Program-made: the position numbers and the translations under genes
From: JBCCMQ01 sp039026235
GTDB taxonomy: Bacteria > Pseudomonadota > Alphaproteobacteria > Rhodobacterales > Rhodobacteraceae
DNA length: 64,000 bases
NCBI GenBank assembly: GCA_039026235.1
Contig: JBCCMQ010000011.1
Span: 62,001-126,000, forward strand
Direction: 5' to 3'
The notes under the pieces: model-generated
Databases searched by the model: none
Told to the model about the DNA's origin: nothing
Seen by the model: the letters and a program-made list of their open reading frames with translations, nothing else
In this document: positions 8,780 through 16,728 of the stretch, piece after piece
Position numbering within the stretch: position 1 is the first letter of the stretch
Layout: the number at the start of each line of letters is the position of its first letter

Positions 8780-9759
8780 GCCGCTATGCCCGCCAGATCG
8801 CCGTGCCGGAATTCGGACCGGCGTCGCAAGAGCGCCTCGCCAATGCCTCGGTTCTGGTGGTGGGGGCCGGCGGTTTGGCGGCACCGCTGCTGCCCTATCT
8901 AGCTGCTGCGGGCGTTGGAGAGATCAGGATCGTCGACCCTGACCGGGTCGAAGAGAGCAATCTGCACCGCCAAACCCTGTTTCGGGTGCCGGACATCGGC
9001 AACGCCAAAGCCATGGTCGCAGCTGACAGTCTGCATGCCCTTAACCCGGACTGCCATGTCACGCCTAAGGTGGCGGCCTTGGGCCCGGCCAATGCCAGCC
9101 GCCTTTGCGCTGGCGTCGATCTGGTCCTGGACTGCGCTGACAGTTTCGCGGCCAGCTACATCCTGTCGGACACATGCCAGCAGACGGGCACCCCATTGAT
9201 CAGCGCCTCGGTGATCGGTCTTGCCGGGTACGTCGGCGCATTCTGCGGTGGCGGGCCGTCGCTGAGGGCAATCTTTCCGGAACTGCCCGGAACGCTGGGA
9301 AGCTGCGCCGAGGACGGTGTTCTGGGCCCGGTCGTGGGTGTTATAGGCAGCCTTCAGGCGCAGTTTGCACTGTCCCATCTAGCAGGGATCGCGCCGGGGG
9401 TAGGCGGCCGCTTCATCCGCTTTGACGCCGCCACATGGCGCTTTGCTGCATTTGAGTTCACTGGCGCACCCGAGCCGGAATTCCGGCCGCGGTTTATCGA
9501 ACCGGACGCGATCGATGCCGGCGACTTCGTCGTTGATCTGCGCGCCCCCGAAGAAGGCCCCATTTTGCATCCTGCCGCGCGCCGCCACACCGCGTCCGAT
9601 TTCGGCCAAGGCGGGCCCGTCGCGGAACCAGGCCAGCGCGTGGTTCTTGGTTGCCGTTCCGGGTTGCGCGCCTGGACGGCCGCGCAGCGGCTGCATTCCG
9701 AACGGCCAGGCCCAATCGCACTGATTGCTCTTTCCACCACCAACGGAGATGTCACATGA
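8776..9759 (+). CDS. thiF: ThiS adenylyltransferase with C-terminal rhodanese-like domain
   Basis: E1-like enzyme that adenylates the ThiS C-terminus. The ATP-binding part has VLVVGAGGLAAPLLPYLAAAG, EESNLHRQTLFR and the Cys-containing loop SCAEDGVLGPVVG (Cys177). The CxxC pairs that bind zinc in E. coli ThiF and MoeB are missing: PSLRAIF stands where PCYRC-type sequences occur, and no second pair follows. After about residue 245 comes a rhodanese-like tail with the active-site loop VLGCRSGLRA (Cys293), which could deliver persulfide sulfur directly to ThiS. Family and operon place it firmly in thiamine synthesis; the sulfur-delivery role is inferred. Confidence 0.9.
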   Translation: MSRYARQIAVPEFGPASQERLANASVLVVGAGGLAAPLLPYLAAAGVGEIRIVDPDRVEESNLHRQTLFRVPDIGNAKAMVAADSLHALNPDCHVTPKVAALGPANASRLCAGVDLVLDCADSFAASYILSDTCQQTGTPLISASVIGLAGYVGAFCGGGPSLRAIFPELPGTLGSCAEDGVLGPVVGVIGSLQAQFALSHLAGIAPGVGGRFIRFDAATWRFAAFEFTGAPEPEFRPRFIEPDAIDAGDFVVDLRAPEEGPILHPAARRHTASDFGQGGPVAEPGQRVVLGCRSGLRAWTAAQRLHSERPGPIALIALSTTNGDVT

Positions 9760-10694
9760 GATCCATTGCCGCCTTTGTTTTGATCGCTCTTGCCGGACCG
9801 GTGTCGGCCCAGGACCGTTTCTCTCTGATCCTTGACTGGTTCGTTAACCCGGACCATGGGCCGATCATCGTCGCCCAGGAACTTGGATATTTCGAAGATG
9901 TGGGACTGGATGTCGAGATCGTGGCACCGGCGGATCCCGCGGATCCGCCGAAACTGGCCGCCGCCGGCAAAGCCGATCTAGCCATATCCTATCAGCCTCA
10001 GCTTCATCTGCAGGTGGCCGAAGGCTTGCCGCTGACGCGCGTTGGAACGCTGGTGGCCACGCCGCTGAACTGCCTGCTCGTTCTCGATGACGGGCCGATC
10101 AAGGAACTGGCCGATCTGAAAGACCGCAAGGTCGGCTTTTCGGTCGCCGGGGTGGAAGAAGCGCTCTTAACGGCGATCCTTGCGCCCGTGGGCCTTGGCG
10201 CTGACGACATAGAACTGGTCAACGTAAACTGGTCCCTGTCACCGTCGCTGATGTCGGGCCAGGTCGATGCGGTGATCGGTGCGTTCCGTAACTTTGAGCT
10301 CAACCAGATGGAAATCGAAGGGGTCGATGGGCGCTGTTTTTACATCGAAGAACACGGCCTGCCCGCCTATGACGAACTGATCTACGTGGCCAATCCCGAG
10401 ATGATGGACGCCGACCGGATCGAGCGCTTTCTGGCAGCGACAGAACTGGCAACCCAGTACATCGTCAACCACCCGGAAGAGAGCTGGGAAATTTTCAAGT
10501 CGACCGCACGGGAACTGGACGATGAATTGAACGCCCGGGCCTGGGTCGATACGCTGCCGCGCTTTGCGCTGCGCCCCTCGGCCTTGGACACGGGACGCTA
10601 TGAGCGCTTTGAGGCGTTTCTGGCCGATATCGGTCTTGTCGACGGTGTCCGCCCGGTGGCGGATCTGGCAATCGATCTGGGCGCGACCGAATGA
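9756..10694 (+). CDS. thiY: Thiamine-precursor ABC transporter, periplasmic binding protein
   Basis: Periplasmic solute receptor of the NMT1/THI5-like family. In other bacteria ThiY binds formylaminopyrimidine, a thiamine breakdown product. The N-terminus MRSIAAFVLIALAGPVSA is a cleavable signal peptide; it is followed by the family's LDWFVNPDHGPIIVAQELGYF and DLAISYQPQLHLQVAEGLPL. The frame is open further upstream, but the ATG overlapping the thiF stop (ATGA) gives the signal peptide, so the 312-residue start is chosen. It works with ThiZ and ThiX encoded further along and with TenA next door. Confidence 0.92.
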   Translation: MRSIAAFVLIALAGPVSAQDRFSLILDWFVNPDHGPIIVAQELGYFEDVGLDVEIVAPADPADPPKLAAAGKADLAISYQPQLHLQVAEGLPLTRVGTLVATPLNCLLVLDDGPIKELADLKDRKVGFSVAGVEEALLTAILAPVGLGADDIELVNVNWSLSPSLMSGQVDAVIGAFRNFELNQMEIEGVDGRCFYIEEHGLPAYDELIYVANPEMMDADRIERFLAATELATQYIVNHPEESWEIFKSTARELDDELNARAWVDTLPRFALRPSALDTGRYERFEAFLADIGLVDGVRPVADLAIDLGATE

Positions 10695-11362
10695 GCTATG
10701 GCGCGGTCTTCCCGTTGTGGCGCGAAGCGGCCGGGGCAGCCTGGCCCGCCTATACAAAGCATGCCTTTGTACGCGGACTCGGTGACGGCACCCTGCCCCA
10801 AGCGGCCTTCCTGAACTATCTGAAACAGGACTATGTCTTCCTGATCCACTTCGCACGGGCCTGGGCGCTGGCCGTGACCAAGGCCCAGACCATCGACGAA
10901 ATGCGTGCCTGTGCGGCGACTGTGCATGCGCTGATCGACGAAGAGATGAAGTTGCATGTGGGTATTTGCGCCGAGGCCGGTATCAGCGAGACCGAACTGG
11001 CCGAGACGGAAGAGGCTTCGCAAAACCTCGCCTACACGCGCTTCGTGCTGGATGCAGGCCATTCCGGCGATTTTGTGGACCTGATGGCGGCGCTTGCGCC
11101 CTGCGTGTTGGGATACGGCGAGATCGGAAAGCAACTGGCTGCGCAGAACACCGCGACACCCTATGGCGACTGGATCGAAACTTATGGCGGGGCGGACTAT
11201 CAGGGCACCTGCGAAGACGTGGGCGCGCTGATTGACAGTGCCGTGGCGGCGCGTCTGGGGCCCGAACCCCAAAAAAGCCCGCGTTGGGCAGCGCTCTGCC
11301 GCACTTTCAACACCGCAACCCGCCTTGAAGCGGGCTTTTGGGACATGGGATTGGCGGTGTGA
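10691..11362 (+). CDS. tenA: Aminopyrimidine aminohydrolase (thiaminase II)
   Basis: Hydrolyses aminomethyl-pyrimidine, formed from imported formylaminopyrimidine, to HMP, so feeding salvaged pyrimidine to ThiD. This is a 223-residue all-helical TenA protein with the nucleophile Cys138 in APCVLGYGEIG and a conserved C-terminal Glu in EAGFWDMGL. It sits between the receptor gene thiY and the ATPase gene thiZ, overlapping both by four bases, which fits the salvage role rather than regulation. A separate deformylase (YlmB-like) is not seen in this window. Confidence 0.92.
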   Translation: MSYGAVFPLWREAAGAAWPAYTKHAFVRGLGDGTLPQAAFLNYLKQDYVFLIHFARAWALAVTKAQTIDEMRACAATVHALIDEEMKLHVGICAEAGISETELAETEEASQNLAYTRFVLDAGHSGDFVDLMAALAPCVLGYGEIGKQLAAQNTATPYGDWIETYGGADYQGTCEDVGALIDSAVAARLGPEPQKSPRWAALCRTFNTATRLEAGFWDMGLAV

Positions 11363-12090
11363 CACCGGCGCCGGGCCTGTTTCTGCGCGGCAGAGCCGAA
11401 AGTGCCGGAAAGCTGATATTCGGCCCGATCGAGCTGACCGCGCCAGCTGGCAAGTGGACCTGTCTTTTGGGGCCCTCGGGCGTCGGCAAGTCGACGGTCC
11501 TGCGCCTGATCGCCGGTCTGGAAGACGACATCAGATTGCAAGGGTCCTGCGGCACCGATGGGGGCGGAACACTTCAGGGACAGCTGGCGCTGATGGCCCA
11601 GTCTGATCTTCTGATGCCCTGGCTTGATGTGACCGAAAACATGATCCTCGGCGCAAGACTGCGCGGCGGCAAGCCCGACATGGTGCGGGCGCGCGACATC
11701 CTCGAACAGATGGGACTGAGCGCGCATGCGTCAAAAAAGCCCCACGCGTTGTCAGGCGGTCAGCGGCAGCGAGTGGCACTGGCGCGGACCTTGATGGAGG
11801 ACAAACCGGTTGTTTTGCTGGACGAGCCGTTTTCGGCCCTCGATCTAGCCACAAGGGCACGCATGCAGGACCTCGCGCATAAACACCTTGCCGCGCGGAC
11901 CGTGCTTCACGTGACCCATGACGCGGGCGAAGCGGCCCGCATGGGCGACCGCATCCTGTTGATGACAGCCGACGGGCTGACCGAGGTGGCGCCACCCGAA
12001 GGCCCAGCTCCCCGCCCGGCGGACAGTGCGGAGACGCTCGCGAGCATGGCCGAGTTGACACGGCTTCTGCTGGACATGGCACCGGTATGA
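11359..12090 (+). CDS. thiZ: Thiamine-precursor ABC transporter, ATPase
   Basis: Cytoplasmic ATPase of the ThiXYZ importer. Walker A is GPSGVGKS, the signature is LSGGQRQRVALARTL and Walker B is VVLLDEPFSALD, followed by the switch His in HVTHDAGEA. An in-frame TTG start exists at 11338, but GTG at 11359 overlaps the tenA stop as GTGA, as at the other junctions, so 243 residues is preferred. Its stop overlaps the thiX start by four bases. Confidence 0.9.
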   Translation: MTPAPGLFLRGRAESAGKLIFGPIELTAPAGKWTCLLGPSGVGKSTVLRLIAGLEDDIRLQGSCGTDGGGTLQGQLALMAQSDLLMPWLDVTENMILGARLRGGKPDMVRARDILEQMGLSAHASKKPHALSGGQRQRVALARTLMEDKPVVLLDEPFSALDLATRARMQDLAHKHLAARTVLHVTHDAGEAARMGDRILLMTADGLTEVAPPEGPAPRPADSAETLASMAELTRLLLDMAPV

Positions 12091-12830
12091 AGCTCGCCCG
12101 CTTTCTCGGACCCGTGGCCCTGATCCTGGTGATCTGGCAAACCGTAGTCACGGCGCTGGATATGCCATCATTTATCCTGCCATCCCCTTTTGAAGTGGCG
12201 GTGTCGCTGTGGGAAAATCGCGCCCTTATTGCCGAAAATACGGGTGTGACCGTGGCCGAGGTGCTTATCGGCTTGTTCCTGGGCGCTGTCCTGGGCTGGT
12301 TGTCGGCGGTGGGGCTGGCAGCATCGGCTTGGGCGCGCGTCTACCTGCGCCCGCTCTTGGTTTTCAGTCAGGCGGTGCCAGTCTTCGCGCTCGCCCCGAT
12401 CCTGACGCTTTGGTTTGGATACGGGCTGGGCTCAAAGGTCGCCATGGCTCTCTTGATTATCTATTTCCCGGTCACTTCGGCCTTTCTTGACGCGCTTCTG
12501 CGCACCCCGCCCGCCTGGATGGATCTGGCGGGCGTGATGGATGGCAACAAGCGCCGCGTTCTCTGGCACATTCAGGTACCCGCCGCCCTACCCGGATATG
12601 TCTCGGGCCTGAAACTCGCCGCCGTCTACGCGCCCATCGGTGCAATTATCGGCGAATGGGTCGGCGCCTCAAAAGGTTTGGGCTACCTCATGCTGCTGGC
12701 AAACGGGCGAGCCAAGATTGATCTTATGTTTGCCGCCCTTATCGTTCTGGCCGCATTCACGCTGGCACTTCACGCGGTGGTGCACCGGACGTCGGATTGG
12801 GTGCTGGCGCGCCGTGAAGGCAGAGCCTAG
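12087..12830 (+). CDS. thiX: Thiamine-precursor ABC transporter, permease
   Basis: Inner-membrane permease of the BPD transport (SsuC/TauC) type, about six membrane segments in 247 residues. The cytoplasmic coupling loop has EWVGASKGLGYLM. As last gene of the thiamine operon it completes the ThiXYZ pyrimidine importer. Its stop codon shares the palindrome CTAG with the stop of the converging glycerate kinase gene, so there is no intergenic space or room for a terminator between the two. Confidence 0.92.
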   Translation: MKLARFLGPVALILVIWQTVVTALDMPSFILPSPFEVAVSLWENRALIAENTGVTVAEVLIGLFLGAVLGWLSAVGLAASAWARVYLRPLLVFSQAVPVFALAPILTLWFGYGLGSKVAMALLIIYFPVTSAFLDALLRTPPAWMDLAGVMDGNKRRVLWHIQVPAALPGYVSGLKLAAVYAPIGAIIGEWVGASKGLGYLMLLANGRAKIDLMFAALIVLAAFTLALHAVVHRTSDWVLARREGRA

Positions 12831-14095
12831 CCAGAGGGCAGGATCAGCATGGCACGGAAGTCGTTGACGTTGGTCAGCGTGGGCCCCGTGACGATCTGGG
12901 TGCCCGCACGCTCAAAGAACCCGTGACTGTCATGGGCGTCCAACGCACCTTCGGGCAACGCGCCCGCCGCACGGGCCTGCGCCAGCGTTTCGGGGCCCGC
13001 ATAGGCGCCCGCAACTTCGTCGGCACCATCGACACCGTCGGTATCGCAGGCAAGGACATGAACATCTTGGGCGCCTTCCAAGCGAAGCGCCGCCGCCAGC
13101 ACGTATTCGGCGTTCGGCCCGCCTACCCCGTTGCCACGGCCGGACACCGTGCACTCTCCGCCCGAAAGAAGCAGCACCGGCGCCGCGCCCGCCGCAAGCT
13201 TGCCCCGGATGTCCAGTGCCATGTCGGCATGCTCTGCCCCAAGATCCCGCGCTTCGCCCTCAAGCGCATCACCAAGGATGCGGACATCTAACCCCGCCTT
13301 GCGCGCCTCACCGGCAGCGGCCTCAAGCGACATGGACGGTGCGGCAACGATGCGGTTTTCGGTGTTCTCCAGAAGCGGTGATCCGGTCGGTATGGCGCCG
13401 GATCCCTTGGACAGTTGGCCCCAGACCGCCGCCGGTACCACAATTGCATATCGCTCAAGTATCGCCTGCGCGTCCTGCGGCGTGCTGTCTTCGGCCACCG
13501 TCGGGCCCGATGCGATCGCCGCGGGATCGTCGCCGGGAACATCCGAGATCATAATCGTTGTGACACGCGCCGGATGCGCAGTGGCCGCAAGCTGACCGGC
13601 CTTCACCCGGCTCAGGTGCTTGCGCACCACGTTCATCTGGTCGATCGGCGCCCCGGACCGCAAAAGCGCGTCGTTGACGGCCATCTTCTCTTGCAAAGTT
13701 ATCGCACCGGCCGGAGCCGTCAAAAGCGCCGACCCCCCGCCAGAGATCAGCGCCAGTACAAGATCTTCGGGGCCAAGACCGGCCAGCAAGTCGAGCATGC
13801 GTTCCGTGGCCCGTGCACCGGCTTCGTCCGGCACAGGATGGGCCGCCTCGAAAATCTCAATGCCCTTTGTCGGGCGCCCATAGCCATAGCGCGTAATGAC
13901 CAGGCCGTCGCACGGGCCCCATACAGTTTCGACCGCTTCAGCCATGCGTGCTGAGGCCTTGCCTGCCCCAACGACAACCAAGCGGCCCGCCGGGCGTTCG
14001 GGCAAAGCGGATGGGACCACCCGCATCGGGTCGGCAACAGCGACTGCGCGATCAAAGAGCGCACGCAAAATCGATTGCGGGTCATCAACGGTCAT
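12827..14095 (-). CDS. Glycerate 2-kinase (MOFRL family)
   Basis: About 422 residues of the MOFRL/TtuD family, which phosphorylates D-glycerate to 2-phosphoglycerate; older annotations call such proteins hydroxypyruvate reductase. Landmarks are VVVGAGKASARMAEAVE, AAHPVPDEAG, LALISGGGSALLTAPA, MNVVRKHLSRVKAGQLA and, near the end, LLLSGGECTVSGRGNGVGG and HVLACDTDGVDG. An upstream in-frame TTG at 14107 is possible; the ATG at 14095 gives a normal N-terminus, but neither start has a strong ribosome binding site. It may connect glyoxylate or tartronate-derived glycerate to central metabolism. It is not clearly in an operon with the Fe-ADH upstream (about 100-base gap). Confidence 0.88.
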   Translation of the reverse strand: MTVDDPQSILRALFDRAVAVADPMRVVPSALPERPAGRLVVVGAGKASARMAEAVETVWGPCDGLVITRYGYGRPTKGIEIFEAAHPVPDEAGARATERMLDLLAGLGPEDLVLALISGGGSALLTAPAGAITLQEKMAVNDALLRSGAPIDQMNVVRKHLSRVKAGQLAATAHPARVTTIMISDVPGDDPAAIASGPTVAEDSTPQDAQAILERYAIVVPAAVWGQLSKGSGAIPTGSPLLENTENRIVAAPSMSLEAAAGEARKAGLDVRILGDALEGEARDLGAEHADMALDIRGKLAAGAAPVLLLSGGECTVSGRGNGVGGPNAEYVLAAALRLEGAQDVHVLACDTDGVDGADEVAGAYAGPETLAQARAAGALPEGALDAHDSHGFFERAGTQIVTGPTLTNVNDFRAMLILPSG

Positions 14096-14195
14096 CTGCA
14101 CACCCAATGTCTGGCGCTAAAGTCTTTTTATGCGGTGCCAAGCCGGTACCACCTCTTCCAATTCATGCGCATTCCGACCAAGGCCCGGCAACGTG

Positions 14196-15341
14196 CTAAA
14201 GACACGCTTCAAGCAGGGCACGCGTGTTTGCAGCAGTCAGCGCGACCGGATTTCCCCCCGTGGACGGATCGGCAAGGGCGCCGGCGACAAGACGATCCAT
14301 ATCCGGGGCAACAACGCCCAAATCGGTCAGATTGGCGGGAATGGAAAGTGCGGTGTTCAGCGCCTCGACATGGGACAGAAAGCCGTCGAAGCCGCCTTCA
14401 ATTCCCAGATAGGCGGAAGCCTTTTCCATCCGCTCTTCGATAGCCGGTCGGTTGAAGCGCAGCACGGCCGGCATAACGACGGCATTGGTCGTGCCGTGGT
14501 GGGTGTGATGGATTGCGCCAATCGGATGGGACAGGGCGTGGATCGCGCCCAGACCTTTCTGAAAGGCGATGGCGCCCATGGCTGCAGCAGACATCATATG
14601 TGCCCGCGCCTCAAGATCATGGCCATTCTGATACGCGCGAAGCAGGTTTTCGTTGGTCAGCCGCATGCCTTCCAGGGCGATACCCTGACTGAACGGGTGG
14701 TAGTGCGGGCTGCAATAGGCTTCGAGGCAATGGGCGAATGCGTCCATGCCGGTTCCGGCTGTGATCGCCTTCGGCATCGACACGGTCAGCTCTGGGTCGC
14801 AGATCACCACGGCGGGCAGGATCTGCGGGTGAAAAATGATCTTCTTCTCGGCGGTCGCGGTGTTGGTGATGACGCTAGCGCGCCCGACCTCTGAACCCGT
14901 ACCGGCCGTGGTTGGCACCGCAACGATGGGATCTATCCCCGAGGTGTCCGCCCGCGTCCACCAATCGCCGATATCCTCGAAATCCCAGATGGGCCGCTTC
15001 TGACCGGACATGAAAGCAAGAACCTTGCCCAGATCGAGCCCTGACCCGCCACCAAAGGCAATGACGCCGTCGTGTCCACCCACGCGATAGGCTTCGAGAC
15101 CGTTCCGCACGTTGTTCTCGTTAGGGTTGGGATCGACCTCGCTGAAGACGGCGCGTCCGAGGCCCGCGGCCTCAATGATGGAAAGGGCCCGTTCGGTGAC
15201 GGGAAGCCCCGCAAGGCCGCGGTCTGTCACCAGCAAAGGGCGCGTTATGCCGGCGGCGGCGCAGGCGTCAGCCAGCTCAGCAATCCGGCCAGCGCCGAAC
15301 CGGACGGCGGTGGGATAGGACCAGTTTCCGTTCAAGTGCAA
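14196..15341 (-). CDS. Iron-containing alcohol dehydrogenase
   Basis: Group III (iron-dependent) NAD(P) alcohol dehydrogenase of 381 residues. It shows GGGSGLDLGK, PTTAGTGSEVGRASVI and the metal site GMDAFAHCLEAY with HALSHPIGAIHHTHHG. The start appears to be TTG at 15341, one base after the ALDH stop, so it is the third gene of the unit glutamine-synthetase-like, ALDH, Fe-ADH. Maleylacetate reductase is a related family, but the motifs and length fit an alcohol dehydrogenase better. In context it would oxidize the alcohol end of a gamma-glutamylated amino alcohol, or reduce an aldehyde; the substrate is unknown. Confidence 0.85.
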   Translation of the reverse strand: MHLNGNWSYPTAVRFGAGRIAELADACAAAGITRPLLVTDRGLAGLPVTERALSIIEAAGLGRAVFSEVDPNPNENNVRNGLEAYRVGGHDGVIAFGGGSGLDLGKVLAFMSGQKRPIWDFEDIGDWWTRADTSGIDPIVAVPTTAGTGSEVGRASVITNTATAEKKIIFHPQILPAVVICDPELTVSMPKAITAGTGMDAFAHCLEAYCSPHYHPFSQGIALEGMRLTNENLLRAYQNGHDLEARAHMMSAAAMGAIAFQKGLGAIHALSHPIGAIHHTHHGTTNAVVMPAVLRFNRPAIEERMEKASAYLGIEGGFDGFLSHVEALNTALSIPANLTDLGVVAPDMDRLVAGALADPSTGGNPVALTAANTRALLEACL

Positions 15342-15342
15342 G

Positions 15343-16728
15343 TCAGGCCACCTTCTTCAGATGAAATGATTTGGGCCGGGTCAGAGCATGGAAACCCAGG
15401 ACGGACAGGCCACTGCCCCGCCCGGTATCCTTGCAGCCGGTCCAGCAAAGCCCCGGATCAAGGTAATCGCATCGATTCATAAAGACCGTGCCGGTCTGCA
15501 ACCGCGCACCGATCGCATTTGCGGCCTCGACATCCCGGGTCCAGATTGACGCCGTCAGGCCAAAGCGGCTGTCGTTCATCAGCCGAACCGCTTCGTCATC
15601 GCCGGACACCGGCATGATGCCGACAACGGGCCCGAAGCTTTCATCACGCATCACGCGCATGTCGTGGGTAACGCCGGTCAGAACCTGCGGGGTGAGATAC
15701 GCCCCGCCATCATCGGCTGGCATCGGGCCGATATGGGCGGTTGCGCCCGCGGCAACCGCTTCTTCAATCTGGGCCCTGACCTCTTGCGCAAAGCGCACGT
15801 GCGCCATGGGTCCCATGGTTGTTTCCGGATCCATTGGATTGCCCAGACGCTGTGCCCTGGCCCAATCGATGGATTTTGTAAGGAAGGTGTCGAAAAGACC
15901 GGCGTCGACGTAAATGCGTTCGATCCCACAACAGCATTGCCCGGAATTGAACATTGCCCCGTCCATCAGCGTGTCAACGGCCGCGTCAAGATCGGCGTCG
16001 GCGCGCACATATCCGGGATCCTTGCCACCAAGCTCGGTCGCGACCGGGATGAAAGTGCCCGCAGCGGCCCGTTCGATCGCCTGGCCGCCGCCGACCGATC
16101 CGGTGAAATTGACAAAATCCACCAGCCGCCCGTCAATCAGATCCGCCGTGGTCGCGTGATCGAGAACGAGGTTCTGAAAGAGATCACCGGGCACGCCGGC
16201 TGCATGGAACGCCTCGGCCAGTCTTTCACCCACAAGCAGTGTCTGGGCCGCATGTTTCAGGATGACAGCGTTTCCGGCGATCAACGCGGGCGCAATCGTA
16301 TTGATGGCGGTCATATAGGGGTAGTTCCAGGGAGCGATGACCAGAACAGTGCCCCAGGGTTCGCGCCGGATTTGCCGGTTGAAGCTGTCACTGTCTTCAA
16401 CAGTGATTGGCGACAAAGCCTCGCGCGCGATATCGGCCATATGGCTCAGCCGCTCAGAAAAGCCGCCAAACTCTCCGCCGTAGCGCACCGGGCGCCCCAT
16501 CTGATGGGCAAGCTCAACCGCCATCTGGTCTGTTGACTGGCCAATGATGTCGTTCGCCCGACGAACGGTCGCGATCCGTTCATCCAAGGACCGGGCCGCC
16601 CAGGCAGGCTGCGCGGCCCGCGCGGCACGCGCCGCTTCCTTGGCCGCCGCATTGCCCAGCACCGCACGCGTCAAATAGACCGAGCCGTCTATCGGCGAGA
16701 CAAGATCGACAGTGCGCGCCCCGCTCAT
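15343..16728 (-). CDS. NAD(P)-dependent aldehyde dehydrogenase
   Basis: 461-residue ALDH-superfamily enzyme oxidizing an aldehyde to an acid. The cofactor/catalytic region includes PWGTVLVIAPWNYPY, the general base in ATELGGKDPGYV and the nucleophile in FNSGQCCCGIERIYV. Within the ALDH family the spacing resembles succinate-semialdehyde or gamma-glutamyl-aldehyde type enzymes, but specificity cannot be fixed from motifs. It overlaps the glutamine-synthetase-like gene by four bases (ATGA) and lies one base from the Fe-ADH. The three enzymes could therefore carry an amine or amino alcohol through gamma-glutamylation and two oxidations. Confidence 0.88.
   Translation of the reverse strand: MSGARTVDLVSPIDGSVYLTRAVLGNAAAKEAARAARAAQPAWAARSLDERIATVRRANDIIGQSTDQMAVELAHQMGRPVRYGGEFGGFSERLSHMADIAREALSPITVEDSDSFNRQIRREPWGTVLVIAPWNYPYMTAINTIAPALIAGNAVILKHAAQTLLVGERLAEAFHAAGVPGDLFQNLVLDHATTADLIDGRLVDFVNFTGSVGGGQAIERAAAGTFIPVATELGGKDPGYVRADADLDAAVDTLMDGAMFNSGQCCCGIERIYVDAGLFDTFLTKSIDWARAQRLGNPMDPETTMGPMAHVRFAQEVRAQIEEAVAAGATAHIGPMPADDGGAYLTPQVLTGVTHDMRVMRDESFGPVVGIMPVSGDDEAVRLMNDSRFGLTASIWTRDVEAANAIGARLQTGTVFMNRCDYLDPGLCWTGCKDTGRGSGLSVLGFHALTRPKSFHLKKVA

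Noticed and set aside
14196..15341. Fe-ADH as maleylacetate reductase for the intradiol dioxygenase
   Set aside because: Length and metal-site motifs fit a general iron alcohol dehydrogenase, and it is in a separate unit with the glutamine-synthetase-like and ALDH genes.
15664..16536. Plus-strand open frame of 290 codons
   Set aside because: Antisense to the aldehyde dehydrogenase gene, no family motifs.
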